52,472 nucleotides of DNA from Edaphobacter aggregans (GCA_022736715.1 DZDJ01000017.1:4823-57294), one strand, 5' to 3'; positions 8,674-18,285 are shown, counted from the first letter of the stretch. Notes: generated by a model from the letters alone, not told the origin. Numbers and translations are program-made.

Positions 8674-9051
8674 ATGCGGAAATTTGTAGCAGTTGTAGTG
8701 ATGCTGCTCACGGGTCTGCTTCAGCCTGTGACTCCGCTGTTGGCTGCAACATTGCAAGTGGAAGCACTGCCAGCCTGTTGCCGTGCTCACGGCAGGCACC
8801 ATTGCATGATGGCGGCAGGCATGATGACCGCTATGATGGCGGCTGCGGAGAAGAAAACAGCTTTCCGTGCTCCGCGCTGTCCGTATAGCCAAGGGCTGCA
8901 GATTCTGCCCAGCGCAGTTGCAATTGCTGACAGTCCCTCCAGTCTGACTGTTCCTTTGCATGTCATATTGCATCTGATGGCGTTGCCCCCGTCCACACCC
9001 GGCCTCAAGGCCAGTCTGCGTCGCAATCCCCGCGCCCCACCTGCTGTTTAG
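8674..9051 (+). CDS. small exported Met/His/Cys-rich protein, probable metal binder
   Basis: A 125-residue protein with a cleavable leader (residues 1-25). A short cluster of potential metal ligands follows: CC-R-x2-G-x-HHCMM, then repeated Met pairs (MMTAMM). The rest is low-complexity and Pro-rich. No enzyme family was recognised. It sits directly before a TonB receptor and a CusF-SCO1 protein, so copper binding at the cell surface or in the periplasm is the most natural reading (inference). The spacing to the receptor gene is 144 bp, so it may be cotranscribed or have a separate promoter. Confidence 0.6.
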   Translation: MRKFVAVVVMLLTGLLQPVTPLLAATLQVEALPACCRAHGRHHCMMAAGMMTAMMAAAEKKTAFRAPRCPYSQGLQILPSAVAIADSPSSLTVPLHVILHLMALPPSTPGLKASLRRNPRAPPAV

Positions 9052-9195
9052 TCAGAGAAAAATTTCAGTCGGCGCTCTGCTATGTCAGAGTTGAAAGCTT
9101 TCCACAGGCGTGGCAAGCGAGCTTTGTGCTGCCTTACGGCCTGCGCAGACGCTTTCGCCTGCCCGCATAAATAGTTGTGCAGAAGGGGGCTTCTG

Positions 9196-11412
9196 ATGCG
9201 TTTTTTTATTACGAGATGCCTAGTATTATTCGCAGTTTTTGGTCTGGCATTGCAGTCAAAAGCGACAATAATGGCGGATCTGCGGGGTGTGGTGCACGAT
9301 CCGCAGCACAGACCAATCGCAGAGGCGCAGGTCACGGTGCAGGCAGTGCATTCTGATCTGCGGTTTGCGGGAAAGAGTGATGCGGATGGTGTCTTCACTT
9401 TTACGGCAGTTCCGCTGGGGGTATATACGGTGACGGTGCAGGCAGAAGGGTTTGCCGGGCAGCAGCAGAGGTTGATTCTTGCTTCTGGCACTGCGCCGGT
9501 CCTGCATTTTCCACTGAACATCGCAACCGCACATGCGACGGTGCAGGTGTCGGCGGACCTGGAATCTTTGGATGCGGGGACATCCACGCGTACGACGCTG
9601 GTCAGCCGGGAGCAGATTGCGCGCTATGCCGGCGTTGACGAGAGCAACAGCTTCCGCATTGTGACCGAGTTTCTGCCTGGGGCCTATATGGTCCACGATC
9701 AACTACACGTTCGGGGTGGGCATCAGGTGACGTGGGCCATTGATGGCGTGCCATTGCCGAACACCAATATCGCAGCTAACGTGGGGCCGCAGTTCAATCC
9801 CAAGGATGTGGATTTTATTGAAGAGCAGAGTGGCAGCTATGGAGCGGCGTATGGTGACCGCACGTATGGCGTCTTCAATGTGGCCATGCGCAATGGATTT
9901 GAGCGGAACCGTCAGGCAGAGCTGGTGGCAAGTTATGGCACTTACAATGCGACTGATGACCAGTTAAGTTTTGGCGACCACACTGAGAAGTTTGCTTACT
10001 ATGCAAGCGTCAATGGAAACCGTTCCGACTATGGACTGGAGCCGCCAACAAGCGTTAATCTGCACAATCAGGCATCCGGCGGTGGTGGATTTACATCGCT
10101 GATCTATAACGCCACGCCACAGGACCAGTTGCGCTTCGATGGTGGCTATCGGGCGGACTATTATCAGGTGCCGAATGATCCAGACCAGCAGGCCGCACTG
10201 GTGCGCGACCGGGAGCGGGAGCAGGATGGCTTCGGCATCCTTTCCTGGGTGCATACGGTGTCGCCCGGTCTGCTGGTAACAGCCTCGCCGTTTTATCATT
10301 TCAATCGCGCCGCATATGAGGGTGGGCCGCAGGATGTTCCCAGCGTAATTGACAACCGCGCCTCCACTTACGCCGGAGGACAGCTTGCCATCTCTTACGT
10401 GAAGGGAATTAATAATGCGAGTGCCGGCATTTATGCATTTGCCCAGGGCGACAACACATACTTCTCCGTTGTTGCCAATGATGGATCGGGAAGTGCCTTC
10501 TCACAGACCGTGAAGCCGGGCGGAAATCTGGAGGCAATCTTTCTTGGAGACCAGCTAAAGGCCACCAGTTGGCTGACGCTGAACGGAGGTGTCCGCCTGA
10601 CGCACTTCGATGGCCTGTTGAGCGAGAATGCAGCCGATCCTCGCGCTGGGGTGGCCATTCGTGTTCCAAAGCTCAACTGGGTGGTGCGCGGCGCGTATTC
10701 ACGTTTTTATCAGGCCCCGCCATTGGACACGCTTTCCGGGCCGTTGTTGCAGTATGCGGCAACGCAGGGAGCGGCCTTTCTGCCGCTGCATGGCGAGCGG
10801 GACGAGCAGCATGAAGTTGGGCTGACGATTCCTGTGCAGGGATGGATTGCAGACTTTGCCTACTTCCGCACGGGAGCACGCAACTTTTTCGATCACGATG
10901 TAATTGGCAACTCCAATATCTTTCTTCCGCTGACGATTCAGGCTGCGCGCATCAATGGTTATGAAGCCACGCTGCGTTCTCCACTGCTGGCGCAGCATTA
11001 TCATGCGCATCTGGTGTATTCCAACCAGCAGGCGGAGGGCTTTGGCGATGTGACGGGCGGGTTGCTGAACTTTGCCCCTCCAACGGTTGGCGGATACTAT
11101 CTGGACCACGATCAGCGTAATACGCTGGCAGCGGGGGTGGATGGGCCGCTGCCGTGGCATACGTATGCAGCCCTGAGCTATAACTATGGCTCCGGATTTC
11201 TGTATGAAGACGGACCGCAGCATTTGCCCAGTTACAGAACGGTCGATTTTTCCCTGAGTAAGAACTTCGGGACAAATTTAACTCTGCGGGCCTATGGAAC
11301 CAATATCACCAACAAACGGTATCAATTGGACACCAGCAACACCTTTGGTGGATCGCACTTTGCCGATCCGCGTATGCTTGCAGTGCAGGTTCGTTACCGT
11401 TTCCATTACTAA
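9196..11412 (+). CDS. TonB-dependent outer-membrane receptor, probable copper or metal receptor
   Basis: A 738-residue outer-membrane protein: signal peptide (1-26), a carboxypeptidase-regulatory-like/CnaB beta-sandwich (about 30-115), a plug domain (about 130-240) with the typical GSYGAAYGDR segment, and a 22-strand barrel ending in an aromatic C-terminus (YRFHY). It imports a bound ligand using TonB/ExbBD energy. The ATG at 9196 is preferred over an upstream in-frame TTG because AGAAGGGGG lies at Shine-Dalgarno distance. At this length it resembles metal/siderophore-type receptors rather than the larger Oar type. A SCO1-type gene follows after 28 bp, which suggests copper (inference). Confidence 0.87.
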   Translation: MRFFITRCLVLFAVFGLALQSKATIMADLRGVVHDPQHRPIAEAQVTVQAVHSDLRFAGKSDADGVFTFTAVPLGVYTVTVQAEGFAGQQQRLILASGTAPVLHFPLNIATAHATVQVSADLESLDAGTSTRTTLVSREQIARYAGVDESNSFRIVTEFLPGAYMVHDQLHVRGGHQVTWAIDGVPLPNTNIAANVGPQFNPKDVDFIEEQSGSYGAAYGDRTYGVFNVAMRNGFERNRQAELVASYGTYNATDDQLSFGDHTEKFAYYASVNGNRSDYGLEPPTSVNLHNQASGGGGFTSLIYNATPQDQLRFDGGYRADYYQVPNDPDQQAALVRDREREQDGFGILSWVHTVSPGLLVTASPFYHFNRAAYEGGPQDVPSVIDNRASTYAGGQLAISYVKGINNASAGIYAFAQGDNTYFSVVANDGSGSAFSQTVKPGGNLEAIFLGDQLKATSWLTLNGGVRLTHFDGLLSENAADPRAGVAIRVPKLNWVVRGAYSRFYQAPPLDTLSGPLLQYAATQGAAFLPLHGERDEQHEVGLTIPVQGWIADFAYFRTGARNFFDHDVIGNSNIFLPLTIQAARINGYEATLRSPLLAQHYHAHLVYSNQQAEGFGDVTGGLLNFAPPTVGGYYLDHDQRNTLAAGVDGPLPWHTYAALSYNYGSGFLYEDGPQHLPSYRTVDFSLSKNFGTNLTLRAYGTNITNKRYQLDTSNTFGGSHFADPRMLAVQVRYRFHY

Positions 11413-11440
11413 CGCAGTCAAAACCAGGGGGGAGGATTCA

Positions 11441-12412
11441 ATGAAATTCCGCATCGTTCATGCTCGTTCTCCGCAGATAAGTCCTTTTCATTTTTCTTGT
11501 TTACGCAATTTTCCGTTCCTGTTGTTTGGAGCAACTCTTGTTGTGGTTGCAGCCGGCCTGACCGGCTGCAACCACAACACAGCACCGGCGGTGCAAAACG
11601 CAGCGACGAATGTGAAGACGTATCCGGTGAAGGGCAAGGTGCTGGGCACGGATGCTTCCGAAGGCACTGTGACTTTGGATGGCGAAGCGATTCCGGGCTT
11701 CATGGATGCAATGGTGATGCCCTACAAGGTAAAAAATCCGAATGTGCTGAGCGAACTGCATCCGGGAGACACACTGACGGCGACGCTGTACACCAGCGAT
11801 CAGGGCGATTACCTGGACCAGTTGGTGGTGGTGGCGCAGGGCAAGTTGAACTACAAGCCAACCACGGGCGTTTATCATGTGCCGCAGGCCGGTGACGTGG
11901 TGCCGGACTTCAAGCTGCTGAACCAGAGCGGCAGGACGATCCATCTGCACCAGTACAAAGGCAAGGTGCTGATTATCACGTTCATCTACACGCGGTGCCC
12001 GCTGTCGGACTTTTGCCCGCGGATGAGCCGTTACTTTGCAGAGATCAACAACGCGTTGAAGAAAGATCCTGCGCTGTATGCCAAAACGCATCTGCTGAGC
12101 ATCAGCTTTGATCCTGTCTACGACAAGCCAGCCGTGCTGAAGAGTTACGGTGAGGCCTACACGGGAGAGTATACGAAGTCGACCTTCGGCCACTGGGAGT
12201 TTGCCGCACCTTCGAAGGACGAGCTTTCTATGGTGACGCATTATTTTGATGTAGGAGTGACGCCGGGTGAGAACGGCACTCTGACGCATTCGCTTTCGAC
12301 TGTCGTCATTGGGCCGAACAGCAAAGTTGTTGCGTGGTATCCGACCAACGAATGGAAGCCTGCTGATATTCTGAATAACGTAAAGCAGATTCTTGGGCCG
12401 AAAGCGAGTTAG
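11441..12412 (+). CDS. CusF-like domain fused to SCO1/SenC copper chaperone lipoprotein
   Basis: A 323-residue lipoprotein. The lipobox ends at Cys43. A CusF-like copper-binding domain at about 58-135 carries the Met motif FMDAMVMPYKV. A SCO1/SenC thioredoxin-fold domain at about 148-318 has two copper/redox cysteines, Cys186 and Cys192 (CPLSDFC, a wider spacing than the usual CxxxC), and a conserved His283 in LTHSLS. SCO proteins deliver copper to the CuA centre of cytochrome oxidase or act as periplasmic thiol redox proteins. The ATG at 11441 is chosen over an in-frame upstream start inside the receptor gene because GGGGGGAGG precedes it. It probably shares an operon with the receptor. Confidence 0.9.
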   Translation: MKFRIVHARSPQISPFHFSCLRNFPFLLFGATLVVVAAGLTGCNHNTAPAVQNAATNVKTYPVKGKVLGTDASEGTVTLDGEAIPGFMDAMVMPYKVKNPNVLSELHPGDTLTATLYTSDQGDYLDQLVVVAQGKLNYKPTTGVYHVPQAGDVVPDFKLLNQSGRTIHLHQYKGKVLIITFIYTRCPLSDFCPRMSRYFAEINNALKKDPALYAKTHLLSISFDPVYDKPAVLKSYGEAYTGEYTKSTFGHWEFAAPSKDELSMVTHYFDVGVTPGENGTLTHSLSTVVIGPNSKVVAWYPTNEWKPADILNNVKQILGPKAS

Positions 12413-12452
12413 CAGCTCGCTGGTTGTTTCAGGAACACCGAGGAGTTTTGTT

Positions 12453-12830
12453 ATGGCGCGTATTACGATCTGGTTTGGCGTTCTGCTGGGACTGCTGGGC
12501 GTTGTGAGCTTTGTGGCCACTGGCAGTCAGTATCCTACTTCCCTGATTCCAACGGCCTTTGGCATTTTGCTGATTCTGTTTGGCGTGTTGGCCCGCACGG
12601 AGAACGTAAAAAAACGCATGATGCATATGCACATTGCGGTGACGATTGGGCTGATTGGCTTTCTGGCCACCGCGAAGTCCATTGTGGACGCGGCCCGTTT
12701 GTTCCTGGGGGCCGATCTGCCGCGTCCGCCAGCTATCCAGGAAAAGGCAGCCATGTCTCTGATCTGCCTTGCCTTTGTGTTGTTGTCGATACGGTCGTTT
12801 ATTGAGGCGCGCCGGGCACGCAACGCATAA
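12453..12830 (+). CDS. four-helix membrane protein, unknown
   Basis: A 125-residue protein with four hydrophobic segments (about 3-22, 27-44, 58-76 and 98-115) and a basic C-terminus. The loop KKRMMHMHIA between helices 2 and 3 is rich in Met and His and could touch metal. The ATG at 12453 is preferred over an upstream TTG because GAGGAG lies eight bases before it. It starts 40 bp after the SCO-like gene and probably belongs to that operon. Family not recognised. Confidence 0.7.
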   Translation: MARITIWFGVLLGLLGVVSFVATGSQYPTSLIPTAFGILLILFGVLARTENVKKRMMHMHIAVTIGLIGFLATAKSIVDAARLFLGADLPRPPAIQEKAAMSLICLAFVLLSIRSFIEARRARNA

Positions 12831-12865
12831 AAAGATTGCGTCTCAGTAAAAGATTGCGTCTCAGT
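12830..12865. repeat. 18-bp perfect tandem duplication
   Basis: Two adjacent identical copies (12830-12847 and 12848-12865) begin at the last base of the stop codon of the four-helix membrane protein gene and run into the spacer before the ABC exporter. They look like a slippage product. Confidence 0.85.
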
Positions 12866-12894
12866 AAAGTGCAACTGCATCCGATAAATCATTC

Positions 12895-14829
12895 ATGCCA
12901 GGACTACGAACCTCCCAATTTGGCGCGCCGCGTATGCGCGCAGCAGATTCTCAAACCCGGGGCAGCAAGTCATCGTCTGCTGAGCCCGGTGGCCAGCGCC
13001 AGAAGCCAGATATGCGACGGGTGCTGCCGGAAATCTGGATGCTCGTAAAGCCGCGCCGGGGGTTGCTGGCGGCCGGTTTTGTGCTGATGGTCATCAACCG
13101 TGTCTGCGGATTGGCTTTGCCAGCTTCGACGCGGTTTCTGATCGACAATGTGATGACGAAGCATCAGGCGGACAAGCTGGTGCCGCTGGTTTCTGCCGTG
13201 CTGGCGGCAACTCTGGTGCAGGGCATCTCTTCTTATGCGCTGACGCAGTTGCTTTCCAAGGCTGCGCAGCGGCTGATTGCCGATCTGCGTATGCAGGTGC
13301 AGCGGCATATCGGCAACCTGCCGGTTTCGTTTTACGATTCCAACCGCACCGGCAACATGGTGTCGCGCATTATGACGGACGTGGAAGGTATTCGTAACCT
13401 GGTTGGAACTGGTCTGGTGGAGTTTATTGGCGGACTGCTGACGGCTTTGCTGTCGTTTCTCTATTTGCTGCACATCAGTTCGCAGATGACGGTGCTGGCC
13501 TTCCTGATTATGGCCATTTTTACCTTGATTCTGCAGCGGGCCTTCAAAACGATTCGTCCTATCTTCCGCGAGCGCGGACGCATCAATGCAGAGGTGACCG
13601 GAAGACTAACGGAGTCTTTGGGCGGTATTCGCGTGGTGAAGGGGTATCGCGCGGAAGAGCGCGAAGCCACTGTGTTTGCGGGCGGCGTCAAGCGTCTGCT
13701 GGACAACGTCATCAGTTCATTGACGGCGCAATCGCTCATGAGCCTGTCGTCGACCGTGGTGCTGGGTGTTGTGGGTTCTCTGGTGATGTTTCTGGGTGCG
13801 CGGTTTGTGCTGGCTGGCAAGCTGACCACTGGCGAATACTTCCAGTACACGATGTTTCTGGCCTTCCTGGTGGCGCCTGTCTTTCAGATTGTGGCTATTG
13901 GCACACAACTGACGGAAGCGATTGCCGGGCTGGACCGTACCAGCGAGATTCTGGCGGAGAAGACGGAAGACAGCGATCCACAGCGCACGCAGGTGGTGGA
14001 GCCTGTTCGTGGTGATGTGAAGTTTAGAGATGTGGAGTTTGCCTACGAAGAAGGCAAGCCGGTGCTGCATGGCATCAGCCTGGAAGCAAAGCCGGGCACG
14101 GTGACGGCGCTGGTGGGTTCTTCTGGTTCAGGAAAATCCACGATCATCGGGCTGGTCTGTGCGTTCCATACGCCGCAGAAGGGTCGCATTACGGTGGATG
14201 ATGTGGATCTGGCCACGATCCGGCTGAGCAGCTATCGCCAGCAGTTGGGCGTGGTGCTGCAGGAGTCCTTCCTGTTTGATGGCAGCGTGCGCGAGAATGT
14301 GCTTTTCTCGCGGCCGGATGCGACAGAAGGGCAGTGGATGGAAGCGTGCCGCATTGCGCGGGTGGATGAATTTGCCGAGCGGTTTCCGGAAAAGTACGAC
14401 ACGATTGTGGGTGAGCGTGGCGTGAAGCTTTCCGGCGGTCAGCGCCAGCGTATCTCGATCGCACGCGCCATCCTGGCCGATCCGCGGATTCTGATTCTGG
14501 ACGAGGCGACCAGCAGTCTGGATTCGGAGTCCGAACAGATGATTCAGTCCGGTCTTTCTTATCTGATGCAGGGCCGGACGACCTTCGTCATTGCGCATCG
14601 CCTCTCTACAATTCGCCGCGCAGACCAGATTCTGGTGATCGAAGAAGGAAGAATTGTCGAGCGGGGCACGCACGACTCTCTGTACGCACAGAGCGGGCGT
14701 TATTATGATCTCTACACGCGCCAGCACGGGCTGGAGTCGAACATGTTTCTCGCACCGGGTGAAGGCGACACAATCGAGGATGCTGGCGATGATGCAGAGC
14801 GGCCAGTTGCGGAGACCCGTATCCGCTGA
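12895..14829 (+). CDS. ABC exporter, fused permease and ATPase (MsbA/lipid or drug type)
   Basis: A 644-residue half-transporter that should work as a homodimer in the inner membrane. After a polar N-terminal extension of about 40 residues comes a six-helix type-1 exporter membrane domain (about 55-345). The nucleotide-binding domain (about 375-615) has Walker A GSSGSGKST, signature LSGGQRQR, Walker B ILILDEATSS and a switch His in IAHRLS. Exported substrate cannot be assigned; MsbA-like lipid flipping or drug export are both possible. The start is uncertain: no good ribosome-binding site precedes this ATG, and in-frame ATGs at 12934 and 13012 would trim the non-conserved extension. Confidence 0.9.
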   Translation: MPGLRTSQFGAPRMRAADSQTRGSKSSSAEPGGQRQKPDMRRVLPEIWMLVKPRRGLLAAGFVLMVINRVCGLALPASTRFLIDNVMTKHQADKLVPLVSAVLAATLVQGISSYALTQLLSKAAQRLIADLRMQVQRHIGNLPVSFYDSNRTGNMVSRIMTDVEGIRNLVGTGLVEFIGGLLTALLSFLYLLHISSQMTVLAFLIMAIFTLILQRAFKTIRPIFRERGRINAEVTGRLTESLGGIRVVKGYRAEEREATVFAGGVKRLLDNVISSLTAQSLMSLSSTVVLGVVGSLVMFLGARFVLAGKLTTGEYFQYTMFLAFLVAPVFQIVAIGTQLTEAIAGLDRTSEILAEKTEDSDPQRTQVVEPVRGDVKFRDVEFAYEEGKPVLHGISLEAKPGTVTALVGSSGSGKSTIIGLVCAFHTPQKGRITVDDVDLATIRLSSYRQQLGVVLQESFLFDGSVRENVLFSRPDATEGQWMEACRIARVDEFAERFPEKYDTIVGERGVKLSGGQRQRISIARAILADPRILILDEATSSLDSESEQMIQSGLSYLMQGRTTFVIAHRLSTIRRADQILVIEEGRIVERGTHDSLYAQSGRYYDLYTRQHGLESNMFLAPGEGDTIEDAGDDAERPVAETRIR

Positions 14830-14853
14830 AGAAAATCAATCGCAAAAATACAG

Positions 14854-14881
14854 GCCCCCGATCCTGGATAGGATCGGGGGC
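14854..14881. terminator. bidirectional terminator between ABC exporter and oligopeptidase B genes
   Basis: A perfect 11-bp stem (GCCCCCGATCC with its complement) and 6-nt loop. It lies between two convergent genes, with a T-rich stretch on the plus side and A-rich sequence on the other. Confidence 0.85.
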
Positions 14882-14898
14882 TTTCTCGTGGAAGTCAG

Positions 14899-17007
14899 TT
14901 AAGATTGGCGGTCTGTCTTTTCGACTGCAAGCTGCGTGAGCAGGAAGGCATAGTCGAAGGCAATTTCTTTCAGATAGTCGTAACGGCCGGATGCGCCGCC
15001 GTGGCCTGCGGTCATATTGGTGTGCAGCAGGAGCGGACGTGAGTCCGTTTTGAGGGTGCGCAGCTTCGCCACATATTTTGCTGGCTCCCAGTACATCACC
15101 TGCGAATCATGCAGGCTCGTCTTCACCAGCATGGCCGGAAATGCGCCGGGCCTCAGATTGTCATACGGCGAGTAGCTCGCCATGTAGGCAAATGCTTCCG
15201 GCTCATTCGGGTTGCCCCATTCCTCATACTCGGGAACGGTGAGCGGCAGCGTAGCGTCGAGCATGGTGTTCATCACATCCACGAATGGCACATGCGAGAG
15301 CACAGCAGAAAACAGATCCGGACGCAGATTGGTGACTGCGCCCATCAGCAGTCCGCCGGCGCTGCCGCCTTCGATTGCAACCCGGTTGGCGGCTCCATAG
15401 CCGTTTTGCAGCAGATGCTCTGTGACGGCGATGAAGTCCGTGAAGGTGTTGCGCTTGGTCATCATCTTGCCGGCATCGTGCCACGGATCGCCCAGGTCGC
15501 CGCCGCCGCGAATGTGCGCATAGGCCAGCACCAGTCCACGATCCAGCAGCGAGAGCCGGTTCGGGCTGAAGCTGACCGGCAGCGGATAACCATACGATCC
15601 ATAACCGTAAAGATAGAGCGGCGACTTGCCGTCGCGCGCGAACCTGTCTTTGCGGTATACCAGTGAAACCGGGACCTGCGTGCCATCGCTGGCCGTAGCA
15701 AAGAGCCGTTCGGAGGCGTACCGCGTGCGGTCAAATCCGCCGGGCACTTCTTGCTGTTTCAGCAAGGTGGAAGCGCCGGTGTTGATGTCAAAGTCGTAGA
15801 CCGAGGCTGGTGCGACCAGCGACTGGTAGCTGTAACGCCAGACTGTTGCGTCAAACTCGCGATTGATACTGGGCGCGGCCGTGTAAGTGGGCTCCGGAAA
15901 GCGGATGACCTGCGACGCGGACTGAAGCGTGTCGCCAGCAAAGTGCAGGACGCGCAACGTGGGCAGCCCATTAACACGCTCGTAAATGCCTGCGAAGGAT
16001 TGAAACAGGTCGACATCTTCCAGCGACACTTCCAGGCGATGCGGCAGCACTTCCGTCCAGTTCGCCCGGTCCGGCGCACTGACGGGAGCCGTCACCAGGC
16101 GGAAGTTCCGGCCAGCATCGTTGGTACGGATATAAAAAATGCCGTTGCGGTGATCGACGTAATACTGCTGGTCGTCGATGCGTGGCGCAATCCGTTGAAA
16201 GGCCCCAGTGGGGTCATCGGCTGGCAGAGACCAGTATTCGGTTGTGATGTGGCTGCCAATCTCCAGCAACAGATATTTGCCATCGCGCGTGCGGCCGGCG
16301 CCCACGTTGAACCGCTCGTCCGGCTCCTCGTAGACAAGTGCATCACGCTCCTGCGGATCTCCCAGCATGTGGCGGTAGAGCCGATAGTGGCGCTTGGTGG
16401 CGTCGTCTTCCACGCTATAGAAGAGCGTCTGGTTGTCTGCCGCCCAAACAAGCGAGCCGGTCTGCAGTGCGGTGTCGGGCAGGTTCTGCCCGGTGCGCAG
16501 GTCGCGGATGTGCAGCGTGTACTGGCGGAAGCCGGTGTTGTCGGTCGAGTAGGCCAGCAGGTTGCCATCGTCGGTAATGTCCGTGTCGCCGACGGCCATA
16601 AAGCTTTGCCCTTCGGCGAGCTGGTTCACATCCAGAATGATCTGCTCCGGCTGCGACTCGTCGTAGCGGTTTTCCGGCGATGCGGCACGGCGGCAGTGGA
16701 TGGGGTACTGCAACCCTTCGACGGTACGCGTGTAGTAAAAATAGGGGCCCTTACGGTAGGGAACTGAAACATCCGTTTCCTGGATGTGCGAGAGCATCTC
16801 TTTGTAAAGCCGGTCCTGCAGTGGCTTGGTCGGCTCCATGAAGGCGTCCGTGTAGGCGTTTTCCGCTTCCAGATAAGCAACAACCTCGGAAGAAGACTTT
16901 TCCCGCAGCCAGGCGTAATCGTCCTGCAGCGTGTGGCCATGCAGCGTGGTCTGCCGGGGATCTTTACGGGCAACGGGTGGGGTAAGGTCTTTGGTGAGCG
17001 AAGTCAT
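14899..17007 (-). CDS. ptrB: oligopeptidase B-type prolyl oligopeptidase (S9A)
   Basis: A 702-residue cytosolic serine peptidase that cuts short peptides, in this family usually after Arg or Lys. The N-terminal seven-bladed propeller spans about residues 70-410. The alpha/beta-hydrolase domain follows, with the nucleophile in GGSAGG, the family hallmark YGYGSYG before it, and a catalytic His near the C-terminus in MTAGHGGASG. Length matches the OpdB/PtrB family. It is convergent with the ABC exporter gene and divergent from the acyltransferases. Start is the first ATG of the frame. Confidence 0.92.
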   Translation of the reverse strand: MTSLTKDLTPPVARKDPRQTTLHGHTLQDDYAWLREKSSSEVVAYLEAENAYTDAFMEPTKPLQDRLYKEMLSHIQETDVSVPYRKGPYFYYTRTVEGLQYPIHCRRAASPENRYDESQPEQIILDVNQLAEGQSFMAVGDTDITDDGNLLAYSTDNTGFRQYTLHIRDLRTGQNLPDTALQTGSLVWAADNQTLFYSVEDDATKRHYRLYRHMLGDPQERDALVYEEPDERFNVGAGRTRDGKYLLLEIGSHITTEYWSLPADDPTGAFQRIAPRIDDQQYYVDHRNGIFYIRTNDAGRNFRLVTAPVSAPDRANWTEVLPHRLEVSLEDVDLFQSFAGIYERVNGLPTLRVLHFAGDTLQSASQVIRFPEPTYTAAPSINREFDATVWRYSYQSLVAPASVYDFDINTGASTLLKQQEVPGGFDRTRYASERLFATASDGTQVPVSLVYRKDRFARDGKSPLYLYGYGSYGYPLPVSFSPNRLSLLDRGLVLAYAHIRGGGDLGDPWHDAGKMMTKRNTFTDFIAVTEHLLQNGYGAANRVAIEGGSAGGLLMGAVTNLRPDLFSAVLSHVPFVDVMNTMLDATLPLTVPEYEEWGNPNEPEAFAYMASYSPYDNLRPGAFPAMLVKTSLHDSQVMYWEPAKYVAKLRTLKTDSRPLLLHTNMTAGHGGASGRYDYLKEIAFDYAFLLTQLAVEKTDRQS

Positions 17008-17082
17008 GGTGTTAAATCAAGCATAAATTACATAGGAGCCGACTATCTAACCAATTGGCCTGGTGGTAATATCGTGACATCC

Positions 17083-18285
17083 ATGCAGATTTCTCACACT
17101 AATCCACGAAACGATGGAAGACCGTCGAAGTTCCGACATGTCCCTGCGTTGGATGGCATCCGCGGGCTCGCCATTCTGCTGGTCTTGTTTCATCACCTCA
17201 TGTGGTCGAACGATAAGACCGGAAGCGGAATATTAAACTTTTTTACTGCTTTGCGGGGGGCGGCATGGGTAGGGGTGGATCTGTTCTTTGTCTTATCAGG
17301 ATTTCTGATTACAGGTATTTTGTTTGATTCTCTCGGCAGTTCTGGATATTTCAAGAATTTTTATGCACGGCGCTTCTTACGTATTTTTCCGCTTTACTAC
17401 GGAGTGCTTTTCGTATTATTGGCCTTGACTCGTCCGCTGCATCTGGTCTGGCATGGAATGCAGTACGTACTATTCCTATATCTTCAGAACACAGGATTGT
17501 GGATTCCATTTGAACATTACACACCTGCAACCTTTATCAACCTCAATCATTTATGGTCGTTAGCTGTAGAAGAGCAGTTTTACTTGGTATGGCCATTTCT
17601 GATTTTTTGGATTAAAGATCTTCGGAAGCTGGTATTCACCACAATTGTGCTGTCAATATTGTCTCTACTGCTGCGTGTTGTACTGCTGACGCAAGGCGCG
17701 AACACATGGTTCGTCTCTTGCTTCACGGCATGCCGGGCAGACTCATTGCTTATAGGCGGCTGTCTTGCGCTGTTGATGCGAACCGATTATCGAGATCATG
17801 TGCTTCGGTTTGCCTTGCCAGTACTGGCGGTTACATCTGCAATTTTGATTGGCGCAGGGGTACGTAATCATACATTCAATGGGAGTAGAGGTTTTTTTCT
17901 GCCTACGGTTGGCTTCACGTTGATCGCGGTGGCTAGTGCGTCGCTCATTGCGGAGACATTTCGTGAACGCTCCTTGAGTAGAAGATTTTTAGTGAACCCC
18001 GTAATGAGATTCTTCGGAAAATATAGTTATGGAATCTATGTGTTACATTACATCGCAGATGCTTCATTGACGCATATTTTGCGTCCGGCATTTTTGTCTG
18101 TAACGCATTCCAAAGCTATCTCCGTAGTTGGCGGAGCAGTTGTTGTCACAGTCGTGACATTGATTGCGGCTATGCTGAGCTACCATTTCTACGAGCTTCC
18201 ATTCCTCAAATTAAAAAAGTATTTTGAGTACGGCAATAAAGAGCTGTTGGTAAAGAACGAAATAGCCTCAGCGGCCTCACTGTAA
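17083..18285 (+). CDS. acyltransferase 3 family membrane protein (OafA/YrhL-like)
   Basis: A 400-residue integral membrane O-acyltransferase. It has the family opening ALDGIRGLAILLVLFHH with its His pair near residue 37, the segment LFFVLSGFLITG, and about ten hydrophobic helices. Members acetylate or otherwise acylate surface sugars, O-antigen or lipids. The ATG at 17083 is used because upstream in-frame codons lie inside the opposing oligopeptidase gene. Base composition is clearly lower than the surroundings (22 G/C of 60 in 17341-17400 by hand count), suggesting horizontal origin. A close paralogue lies directly downstream. Confidence 0.9.
   Translation: MQISHTNPRNDGRPSKFRHVPALDGIRGLAILLVLFHHLMWSNDKTGSGILNFFTALRGAAWVGVDLFFVLSGFLITGILFDSLGSSGYFKNFYARRFLRIFPLYYGVLFVLLALTRPLHLVWHGMQYVLFLYLQNTGLWIPFEHYTPATFINLNHLWSLAVEEQFYLVWPFLIFWIKDLRKLVFTTIVLSILSLLLRVVLLTQGANTWFVSCFTACRADSLLIGGCLALLMRTDYRDHVLRFALPVLAVTSAILIGAGVRNHTFNGSRGFFLPTVGFTLIAVASASLIAETFRERSLSRRFLVNPVMRFFGKYSYGIYVLHYIADASLTHILRPAFLSVTHSKAISVVGGAVVVTVVTLIAAMLSYHFYELPFLKLKKYFEYGNKELLVKNEIASAASL

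Noticed and set aside
9052-9195. Possible cobalamin-type riboswitch before the TonB receptor
   Set aside because: Some short inverted repeats (CAGGCG with CGCCTG) exist, but the conserved B12-box bases are not seen.
15751-16767. Plus-strand open frame of 338 codons inside the oligopeptidase gene
   Set aside because: Antisense shadow of a well-supported S9 peptidase; no ribosome-binding site or family likeness.
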